The notes under the pieces: generated by a model | Told to the model about the DNA's origin: nothing | What the model saw: the letters and a program-made list of their open reading frames with translations, nothing else | Databases searched by the model: none | Assembly (NCBI GenBank): GCA_964035545.1 | Contig: OZ037768.1 | Span: 2,781,501 to 2,841,500 of the forward strand | Source of the DNA: Bugula neritina | Lineage: Eukaryota; Bryozoa; Gymnolaemata; Cheilostomatida; Bugulidae | DNA length: 60,000 nucleotides | Direction of reading: 5' to 3' | Shown here: positions 51,101 through 60,000 of the stretch, in pieces | Layout: the number at the start of each line of letters is the position of its first letter | Numbering within the stretch: position 1 is the stretch's first letter | Translations under genes and position numbers: made by a program

Positions 51101-54100
51101 CGCTATTGTTAGGTAACATCAGCCATGTCCACTTGGCTACTTTTAATGCTGTAATTTTGCTGTTGGCACTTGAGTTTATTCTACCTGCGCTGTGAGATAA
51201 TTTAGTTTGTCTGAAAATACAAAATAGTCTAGAAATTTCTTGTCTTAGTCATGTGATACTTTTTACTCAATACTAATTTTATTTAAAAACAAAAGCTGAT
51301 TGAAAGGGGAAGGCTGAATTAGCCAATCTCAGTGTAGAATGTTGATGTTGCTAAAGTATTATTAAAGCCAATAGTCACCTTTTGTTATTTAAAACTTGCT
51401 GAGTCCAATACATGTTAAACATGTGTATAATCTAACCAACATGTGTATAATAATAAGTCTCTTTTCTCAGGACTACTGTGACAAGCAGCTGGAGACGTAC
51501 CCATTCGAATCAACCAATCTGTTGAGAAATCAGGCTAAAGTTCTCATATCATTTGCTGAGTCACTCAACCTTGACCTCAAAAGACTGGAGATTATCCTTC
51601 AGGTGCGGACAACTCACGCATGACCTAACTATGTGGAATCTTTTATTCTCTCTCTCAGTGACTGTCTTGTATTCATCAACGTCAGTGTTTAGTGTTAATT
51701 CTGCTCCTTAAAAATTGTTCAGTTTTGACATGAATCTCTGATTAAATTGTATTGGATTAGTTGTATGCAGGTTATGCTTAACTGTGTATACAACTTTCAT
51801 CAGCTCAACCTTGGACAAAGTTCTTAAAGCTTCTATAAATACTCACACACCTTTAGTTCCTTCGCTGTAGGCGGGAGATAGTAAGGAGGTGACAACCCTC
51901 AACAAGATGGCTGAAAGTGTAGCAGAGCTCTTACTAACTAGTAAAAGGGTACGTGGAGTGTTAGTATAGCATGTAGAGAGTAGCTACTTGACTCAATTGC
52001 TTTCGGGAGATGGTATGCACATATTCAGTGGCTTTTTGAAAAGACAATATGTTATGTCTTGTTTAAAATTAGGATGATTGGTAATGTTACCATGAATATA
52101 TATAACTCATAAATAGATTGATAATTTTGAAAACTTGACTATATTTAGAGCTTTGAGCTTAGTTTCTCACCTGCCACAGGCACATGACTAATGTTCAGTG
52201 TTTTGGTATTACGATGAATCTATGTCACATTTCTCCAGAGTTTCTAATGTGAATACATTTCTGTTTTTAGCTGAAACATTGTCTTCCAAATCCAGCTTCT
52301 GGTACTCAAGTGACTGTCAGCACGGAGTTGGGGCAGCGTATGGCAGCGTCTATCAAGTCTGTGTGCAGTGCCATGCAAGTGATACACAATGCTGCCACTC
52401 AGGCTGACCGGGCTTTAAACCTTCAACCTGGTTTGTATTTGGCGGGATATTAAGTTACATTGCATATGCCTGCTATCTCATAATCATATAGCTACTCTCT
52501 ATACAGCCAGTTACTATAGTTAGCTAATGTCGTCTGCATGACGTGTTACAGAAGTTGAGTCACTGCCCAGTCACCAGATACACCAGTATATACTGACAGC
52601 CAGTGAAGTGCTGGAAGATGATTCTACTGACCTCTACGACTCTCTCCTAGCCTCAGTGTCCACACCCTTAGACAGAGTGAAAGTACTCGTTAGTCAGCTG
52701 GAAGGCGGGTCCTTAGACGCCCCACCCTCCAAAAAAGAAAAGGTATTGAGTTGTTTAACAATTAAAATTATCCAACGTTCAACACTCAATCTGTATTCAA
52801 AGTATTATATAACCAATGCATCAGCTATTGATGGGCAAGCCATAGGTACTGGGAAGTTGTCTCCTTTTCATATAAAAAAAACATTCCGGAATGTTCATTG
52901 CAGAAGGAGAGTGTAATAGAGCTGAGAGCTGAAGTTTTCCGAAGAGAAGGAGCAGACGGAGGCAGTACAAAGTCTAAACTAATTGCTAAGGAAGAGATGG
53001 TGAATCAACTGAAGTTTGAGTTGAGAAAGAAGGTGTGTTCTACATTACTATGTCACGTGTTCTACATTACTCGGTCATGTGTTGTACATTACTAGGTCAC
53101 GTGTTGTACATTACTATGTCATATGTTCTACTATGTCACGTGTTCTACTTTACTATGTCACATATTCTACATTACTATGTCACGTGTTCTACTATGTCAC
53201 ATGTTCTACATTACTATGTCACATGTTCTACATTACTATGTCACGTGTTCTACTTTACTATGTCACGTGTTCTACTTTACTATGTCACATGTTCTACATT
53301 ACTATGTCACATGCTCTACATTACTATGTCACATGTTGTACTTTACTATGTCACATGTTGTACTATGTACTGGTATAGCCTGGTTGTAACATGCACTACT
53401 TTACAAAGCTGGTTACAAGATGATGAGCGATAAATTGCCTCATCTAATCTAAAGGCCAATGTAATCAGTTGTGCATATAGCTATTCCGTTCTTAAAGAAC
53501 CAATCAGTTAACTTGTTACTTTCAGCAAGAGGAAGTGGATGAGTTCAAGGTGAGAGCCAGCATGGCCGACAAGAAGATAGCCTCAGCCTCTAAGGAGAGA
53601 GAGGAACAAGTTCTCAAGCTACAGCGTAAACTGGAGGAAAGTCAAATCCAGCTGGCCAAGAAAGAAAAGTGAGATTTTCTAGTAACACCCAACTTTTTTG
53701 AAATTTCATAATTCTATGAGTGTTTCCTCTCTGTCGAGGTCTATTAAAGTTTAGTTTCACATTTGCAAATATGTTGATTGTGTCACTCGACACTAATTTT
53801 GATATCATATCAATACTATTTATTCTCACAAGCACTTCTTTCTAACAAACCAAGATACTCTTTTTGTGATCAAGTTCTAGAACATTCTAACCTGCATTCT
53901 AACATGTTGTGTTTCACCAGAGAGTTTGAGCAGACCATGGACGCTCTGCAGGGTGATATTGATAGTCTGGAGGTAGAGAAGGCTGCAGCTCAGACTAAAC
54001 TCAGCAATCTCTCCAAGAAGCAGATGTACGACAGCCTGGCTAAGAATTCTGCCGGCGGCATCGGTTCCGCTGTCGGTAAGGATGATATATACTCGGTATT

Positions 54101-55500
54101 ATGGGTATTAAATTGAATTAAATCTGTAGTTGAGAAGTAGCGGAGTGAGTTGGTCATATATCCCTGTGTTGGTCACCTAATGGTGTTTGGTTTATTGGTA
54201 GCCCAAGGAATGGTTGCTAGTGGACTGGACTCTCCTTATCTCTTAGAGCAGATCAAGTCTCTAAAGTCAACTGTTGGCTGGCTGAAAGAAGAGAATCAGA
54301 TGTTTAGAAGTAAAGAGATGAAGGTAAGACATCATTGTTATAGTGTGTAGAGTAGACTTTGTATATGCAGCAATGTGTAACTAGATAGAAAATACCTTTA
54401 TATATAATCATGTGATATTTCCCACTGCAGTTTGTGCACTTAAAGTGAATATGATTGGTCAGAGAGTGGATTTTTGTCTGTTTTATAAACAACTAGATAT
54501 TTTACTTTAACCGTTATTAAATAATTGGTTTCTGCTAGGAGAAGTTGCTGCAGCTGAAACCTTTGACTCCAGTGGTTGGAGATGGACTGAGGTTGCCCTA
54601 TATTGATAATGAAAAGAACAAGCAAGCTAGTCTAATGAGACAGCAACAGACTGAACTAAAGGCTAGTTTGAACAGACTGCATCAGGTGAGGTCTCAGTGA
54701 TACCCTCTATATCCGTGTTCATGTAGCTGGTGCTGAGGCTAGGTCATGTGACATGACATTGTTTTGTCGTTGCAGAACACTTGCAAAGTTGTTGGAAACA
54801 GGAAGGTGACCAATGTCAAGGTCTCAGCCAACAGCATTCTGGGATCAGAAGAGTTTAAAGTAACGGATCAGCTGCATACACTGTCCCGGGAGTTGGACAA
54901 GCTGAAGCAGCAGACGACAGCTTTCCTGGCTTCAAGCTCTTCCAGAGGGGTTCACACCCCCCTCCACTCCTTTCCTAAACCCCACTCTCAGCAGGTAAGT
55001 CACACTCTACTCCTTTTCTAAACCCCACTCTCAGCAGGCGAGTCTGTCATCATATCCTCTCTAGTGACAGTTATTTGCTATAACACAAGTAATAGTTGAA
55101 TTACCTATAGTTCACTTATGTTACTGTAGCTTTGCATTATATTTTAACCAGAGCTTGTTTTAGGTTCATAAGAATTGAATATTTTAGTGAGACTGTAATG
55201 TTAGCTCAGGCAGTATAAGCTTTTTCAATTCTGAGAGTCAATAGTTTGCTTTTACATGTAATGATTACTATTCAACATGTAATATAATGCATTGTACATA
55301 TAACATGTAGTATTTAACTGGTTGCAATATTGTAATCAAATTTTCACTTCGATTCCTGATACGTAACCCCTTTCACTCTGTAGGTGTCACAGTCAAGATA
55401 TATTGGGAGAATCAGAGTTCCTACACCAGGAAAGTCTGAGAAAGTCAAGTTGTATGTAAATGATAGTCAGCTGAGGAACCTCCTACTACTCGTTAACTGA
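45198..55500 (+). CDS. DCTN1: Dynactin subunit 1 (p150/Glued)
   Basis: 25 exons: 45198-45306, 45667-45782, 45964-46137, 46268-46424, 46932-47038, 47232-47384, 47594-47773, 48106-48287, 48586-48745, 49130-49336, 49773-49982, 50184-50369, 50572-50733, 50945-51079, 51471-51602, 51871-51948, 52271-52430, 52552-52742, 52904-53032, 53526-53668, 53921-54075, 54202-54323, 54539-54685, 54776-54994, 55384-55500. They join in phase to 1,276 aa; human p150 is 1,278. The protein is the dynein-activating, microtubule-binding shoulder of dynactin. The CAP-Gly domain is at about 8-73 ([34 protein letters not shown]), then a Ser/Pro/Lys linker (76-221), the CC1 coiled coil (about 224-560, with [11 protein letters not shown] and [17 protein letters not shown]), a globular domain and CC2 (about 935-1060, [18 protein letters not shown]). 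The CAP-Gly signature reads GKNNG where the family usually has GKNDG. Confidence 0.97.
46451..46870 (+). repeat. 16-copy minisatellite with GTGAGT in most units, dynactin intron 4
   Basis: Units of CAGTGTGAGTGGTACAGAGG plus CTACA(CAA), 22-28 bp, begin 26 bp after the exon 4 donor and fill most of the intron. I count 16 units. Twelve or so contain an exact GTGAGT, a good 5' splice-site match; others have GTGTGT. Confidence 0.9.
48991..49129 (+). repeat. 30 bp array carrying the splice acceptor, dynactin intron 9
   Basis: Five copies with exact 30 bp period (GTGATGTAATATCCTGCAGT plus ACCTCACTCT) end precisely at the acceptor of exon 10; the last copy's CTGCAG is the splice site used. Each earlier copy has the same CTGCAG. 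Entry at an earlier copy would meet an in-frame TGA within the unit. Confidence 0.92.
53033..53371 (+). repeat. Minisatellite starting at the dynactin exon 19 donor
   Basis: Units of CACGTGTTCTACATTACTATGT type, 16-23 bp, begin with the donor itself (AAG then GTGTGTTCTACATTAC) and continue for about 340 bp. ACATGTT and ACGTGTT variants alternate. Confidence 0.9.
54958..55043 (+). repeat. 43 bp tandem duplication of the dynactin exon 24 end and donor
   Basis: CTAAACCCCACTCTCAGCAG followed by GTAAGT (donor in use, 54995) is repeated 43 bp later, followed by GCGAGT at 55038. The copy has lost the GT dinucleotide but keeps a GC-type donor. The 43 bp offset would shift the frame if it were used. 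Confidence 0.85.
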
Positions 55501-57173
55501 TGTCATCACTTTGGTACCACTTAAGCCTATTTCTAGCAGTTTTCTATTCTGAGCCTAGATTATTATTTATGAAATTATAGTAACAGTAGCATGTTAGCAG
55601 GAGGCACATATATAACTCTTTTTACAAATCTTATTTCAGAAAATGAACATGAGAAAAAAAATAGAGAATTGTTTTTTATAATAAATTTTATTTGAAATAG
55701 AATATAAAAATATTTCTCTTGGCACTAAAACAGCAAGACAAATAGAGAAAAATTTTGGCGGTATTTAATTTCTAAAATTATTCTACAAAAAATTTTGTAT
55801 TAAAAATGATATATTGCAACTCTTGTAAAAACAAAATACGTTTGAGAATCAACAGTTACTGAGCAAATTTGAGCAGATCTCAATTGACTAGGACTGAGTA
55901 CTTAATGATGAGATTCAAAATAATCGCATGCCATTATAATCATGTAGCTGTGCATTCAGATTTATAGGGGCCAACGGGTTTCTTCTCTGGTGAGGCTCGC
56001 GGTTATTTAAATTCTGGAACAGTAATAAATAATATAAGTTGCTGTGTTGAAGTTTAACACAAAAACTTATTGAAATTTAAATCACATTAAACACTAATAG
56101 ATCAGATAAACTACTTTGAGAATGCAATTTTAATTATAAGTTTTACTTTTCTTAGGAATAACAGCCTGAAAGTGTGCCAAGTTAGAATTGAATAAATTCT
56201 CATGAAGTAAGATATTTCAACAACTAATGTTATACTTGCATCTGTTCAATTACATTAACTTACACGCAAAATGGTGAAAATTCTAAAAACAGTTTAATTG
56301 AATTCGATTCTTGGATCTATTCCCGCTACCCGAACAGAACAAAGCGGAGAGAGGTGAGAAAAAAATTACTTGGATTATATTCTGAATATTATGAAATGGA
56401 CTCTCTTTGTAAAAGAAATTCTATGTTTATAAAAACACTTTAATTAATCATAAAACATTGGTTAGACACATGTTATACTACAACAGTGAATTTTCCCAAC
56501 ATTACAAGTCAAAGGATGTATTGTATACCTTAGAATGTGGGGGCATTCCTTTTTTCCTGCAGTTTTGATTTTCATCTCCACCTGTAAAGACCAGAAACCT
56601 GAAAACTCCAAATAGAAGAAATGACGTGCTTTAATTAAGTTCAAATGTTTCCTTTTCAATAAATTATTTGGGCAGCTATTCACATCAAACTTCGGTCCCT
56701 AGAGACTGTTGAGGGTCAATATAATTCATTAGCTAACACAACTGGTTTTGCCCATAATCTCAAGTTCAATGTTGTGATAGTTTCTGCAACCAATATGAGC
56801 CAATATTAGCACATTTACATAATTATGCTAGAAATCTTCTCATGGCACACAGCTGGCCAACAGAAGAGCTGCTAAAGTTTGGGTTGAACTTTGAAAAGGT
56901 CAAGTCAACTAACAGTCGAACAAGACAGCTTTTAAATTTTTCCACTTCAAGAGAAACTAGACGAATTGAGCTGACTTTTCTTTAAAAATATTGATTAAAA
57001 AGCAATAATTAATTAACATCAAGTCTGAGCTTGCACAATCCAAGTCTATAATTCCGGTAACTTGTAATTAGAATAAAGATTGTGTGCTGATACACACTTT
57101 ACAGACTCTCTATTACATATACTGCATACAATATAAACATTATAAACACAGTTTTGCACTGGTGAAGTAGGGG
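55501..57173. other. Convergent intergenic region between dynactin and the PCED1-like gene
   Basis: AT-rich noncoding sequence with the 3' UTRs of both genes. I see no supported exon, hairpin or hexamer array here. Confidence 0.6.
55680..55685 (+). terminator. Polyadenylation signal AATAAA, dynactin
   Basis: The first AATAAA after the TGA at 55498-55500, 180 bp downstream, embedded in a T-rich region. Confidence 0.5.
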
Positions 57174-59649
57174 TTAATTACCAAAATGATAAGGATTGGC
57201 CCTTCTCTCAACTCTACAATGGTTTCTGTTCTTCATTTTGAGCGAGCAGTTCCCGCCAGACCCGTAACGCCCTTCATGCCGGTGTTGGCCACCAAACGAG
57301 TTTGTTTGCTGCCTACCAGATGGGTTCATATTGTGCTGCCAGTTTTGGTGACCAGGCGGTATCATATGCTGCCAGTTTGAGTTGTTAAAAGGGTTTATTT
57401 GCCAGTTTTGGCTGTCAAATGGGTTTATATTGTGCTGCCAGTTTTGGTTGTCAAATGTGTTCATATTATGCTGCCAGTTTCGGCTATCAAAAGGGTTCCT
57501 ATTATGCCAGTTTTGCCCATTAAATGGGTTCATATCATGCCAGTTTTGCCCATTAAATGGGTTCATATTATGCCAGTTTCGCCCATTAAATGGGTTCATA
57601 TTATGCCAGTTTTGCCCATTAAATGGGTTCATATTATGCCAGTTTTGCCCATTAAATGGGTTTATGTTATGCCAGTTTTGCCCATTAAATGAGTTCATAT
57701 TATGCTGCCAATTTTGGTTGCCGGAATTGTTTGCAGGATTGTTCCTCTGTGAAGAAGACAACCTACAAAGTACAAAAACAGCACATGTGTAATTTACAAA
57801 CCAACCAATAATCTTCTCATAATAAATGATTCATGAAGCATAGAACTTAAAGGTAACAGGCTAATTATACAATTGTATTCATGTAATAATAGTGTCTAGT
57901 CCCCCTTTTTAGTACTGCCTAGCTAACAGAATAACTTATGGTACACAGTCTACATGCAGATGTCAACTTCTGTTTTGTCTAATTAGCAATCAGTCTTTGA
58001 GTTCACATAAAACCAGAAGTTCCATCTAAAATATTTTACACACCAATTGATGCTCTGATGGTCAACTTCTGCCTCTACCCACACGGCGTACTCCGGCTTT
58101 GCCACAATGTCGGTGACACCCCAGCAGCGGGACAGGTGGTGCATCAACATGAACGTCATGTTACGGTGTGCGCTGCTGTTCCAGTGGGCGCCGTCAGCCT
58201 TTCGGGCTATTTGGAATGCCCTACAGATTTATTACAAAACACAGGTTTCATGTTTCACAGTTTCACCCCACCATACTCATCTTGTGTTCACTGTTCTAGC
58301 ATGTTCTATATCATTCCGTTGAGATAATAAGCTCGAATCATTCAACTTATATTCTCAATTCCTATTCTTTTTACAAAATTGTCATACTTTTAACTATATA
58401 CTCATATGTAGAAAATTTGTGAATAATTAAAAATAAAAATGAGTTATAATATAGTTGGTAGTAATCTCTTATAAAACACAGCTGCAAGTTTCAGGCAAAT
58501 TGAAGCCATAAAGTTTAAATTTCTCCATTACCAGTTTATGCTGACTTATAAAATTCTTGTGAGACCAGCTTCATAGAGTTAGAGCTGAGACAATATGTAT
58601 GTAAGTAAATAGAAAGTATACCTATCTCCACTTACCTGAAGAAATAATGGAAATCTATAACATCAATATCATGCTTTGTCGCCAGTGCTGATGAAAAATA
58701 ATTAGCTTCGAGTACGTCTCGACGGAGTGAGTTGTTACCATTTCGCTCAGCTCCGTCCATGACTCCGCCTTTGATACTGTCACCTATCGGCATGCAGCAC
58801 CCCCACAGCACAACGCTGTGTTGCGGCAGCACCTCGTGGAGTCTACATTTTATTATAGGAAACTGTTATCTTATTCAGCTGTTACTAGTTGCCTCTTAGT
58901 AAATATACTGATGCTGATTTCTAGATAAATATATAACGGCTAGTAACAATCATTGCATGCTTTTCGAATAAAAAGTAAAATAAATTACTATTATATATTA
59001 ATATATTATTACACTTTATATTAGTAGACATACACACTGACCTGGTAAAGAGTATTTCTAAGTTTGCTTTGTATTGACATAAAGTATTCTCCCCTGACTT
59101 TACCTCATCCTTCCACCTGCAGCCAAGTGAGAGAGTATGCATGTACAGATATTGAATAGATTTAGTGCTGCAGTGCCACATGGGCAGTGAAATGTTGCAC
59201 AATACATACCAACATTCAGCATATGGCAGGAGGGAAAATAACAAAACTGTAAGTAACATATACTTGTTAACAATATTTGCAGGTGAAAAAATAGACATGA
59301 ATAATTGGGGAGACAACTCATTATGAAGAAATAAATAAATCAAATTTTAATGTACAAACTTCCAAACCTATAGAGCCACATACAAAAACACCATTTATAA
59401 AATACTATTTTATCAAAGCAGTAACTGGATCACACAGTTTAGCGAAATAGTAAGAATATCGGTTATATACAAGTCAGCACCTGTTCAAGTCCCAGCAGCA
59501 TGAGCTAAGGTACACTACATCTGGGACAGGCTGTGACAGGAAGTCCATCAGAATGGTTTCAGAGTAGTCGTAATACGCTCGGGTTATGAAATAGAAACGA
59601 ATGCAATAAACTTCAGTTCGGTATTCACGGACTTCAATATACGAGCTGC
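57174..59649 (-). CDS. PC-esterase domain-containing protein 1-like (5' end outside window)
   Basis: Five exons on the minus strand: 59481-59649, 59042-59116, 58636-58842, 58044-58220, 57174-57762 (TAA), joining in phase. About 400 residues are present. They match the middle and C-terminal part of PCED1A/B (FAM113), SGNH-like PC-esterases of unknown substrate: RFYFITRAYYDY, PDVVYLSSCCWDL, a MPIGDSIKGG loop, SLRRDVLEANYFSSALA, then DGAHWNSSAHRNMTFMLMHH, which carries the Asp-x-x-His catalytic pair. The N-terminal GDS block with the catalytic Ser should lie beyond 60000 or in an exon I did not find. The last exon adds a long Asn-rich tail of 11-residue repeats, where vertebrate PCED1 has a Pro-rich tail. 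The end (RRANPYHFGN) recalls the Arg-rich PYH motif in vertebrates. Confidence 0.87.
57350..57720 (-). repeat. Coding minisatellite: 11-residue Asn-rich repeats in the PCED1-like tail
   Basis: About ten units of NGQNWHNMNPF (33 bp), nearly identical in the N-terminal half and drifting to NWQHNINPFDSQ-like 10-12 residue units toward the C-terminus. The near identity at DNA level of the first six units shows recent expansion. Confidence 0.92.
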
Positions 59650-60000
59650 CTGCAACAAAAATATGCTTATTTTATATCAAAAACCAATCAAGCATCAAAT
59701 AATATTTAGATATATTGCCAAATTAAATTATATATCAATTTTGTCTCCTGTTATGCTCAGTGATTTGAGTTAGATTAGAAAAAGAGAGTTAGTGAGATCT
59801 TCTCAATAAAATTGAAGCAGTAAATTCCAACAGTTGTGTAACTACAGCCTAATGAGATGTTGAATAATGAAAAAATGTATTTGCAACCATTGGTTGCTTA
59901 AACAACATTAAGTGAGAATAATCATAAAAATTAAACAACTTCTTACAAAAAGCATGCCTTAAAACTGCATGTAACACTATTACTTGATAACTGAAATTAT

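Noticed and set aside
53035-53433. Three overlapping open frames with [16 protein letters not shown]-like repeats
   Set aside because: They are translations of the intron 19 minisatellite of dynactin in all frames. The real exons on both sides are in phase without it.
57382-57792. Plus-strand open frame with CQFCPLNGFILCQF repeats
   Set aside because: It is the antisense shadow of the Asn-rich PCED1 tail; the 33 bp period keeps several frames open.

Overview
This window is nuclear DNA from an animal, most likely a marine invertebrate. The genes are split into many exons with GT-AG introns, and the proteins are typical of animals: clathrin heavy chain, dynactin p150/Glued, the proteasome lid subunit PSMD11/Rpn6, EMC4, neuroguidin, a PCED1-type PC-esterase and a BRICHOS type II membrane protein. 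AT-rich introns carry minisatellites and short degenerate repeats. I see nothing bacterial or viral. A lophotrochozoan (mollusc, annelid or bryozoan) would fit, but the sequence alone does not settle the phylum. I rebuilt the gene models by hand from splice junctions, reading-frame phase and family homology.

Layout: BRICHOS protein (+, 1426-5843, 5' end not found); EMC4 (-, 7734-10281); NGDN (+, 11529-14497, first exon not found); PSMD11 (-, 14700-19100); a diverged clathrin beta-propeller-only protein (+, 21800-26796); canonical clathrin heavy chain (-, 27562-41648, 31 exons, 1,679 aa); dynactin subunit 1 (+, 45198-55500, 25 exons, 1,276 aa); PCED1-like esterase (-, 57174-59649, continues past the right edge). 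The eight genes alternate strictly in strand, giving three divergent and four convergent neighbour pairs. The phases of all modelled junctions agree, and the assembled lengths match the family norms for PSMD11 (421 aa), clathrin and dynactin.

The most unusual item is the gene at 21800-26796. It encodes 407 residues that match only the N-terminal beta-propeller and first linker helices of clathrin heavy chain. It then stops, with a polyadenylation signal 50 bp downstream. It lies tail-to-tail with the full-length clathrin gene, shares six intron positions and phases with it, and has two extra introns. It looks like a local inverted duplication that became a clathrin terminal domain without the triskelion leg. 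It could act as a soluble binder of clathrin-box motifs, but that role is inference.

A second theme is the intron structure. Many short introns of the clathrin and dynactin genes are largely minisatellite, and several arrays start exactly at a splice junction and copy the splice-site motif in every unit. In clathrin intron 22 the unit is 33 bp and open in frame. A third theme is AT-rich degenerate hexamer arrays with foldback (inverted-repeat) structures, found in all three divergent 5' intergenic regions and in first introns, and not noticed in the convergent spacers. Two transposon-like elements lie at 527-858 (hAT-type) and 2485-3269.
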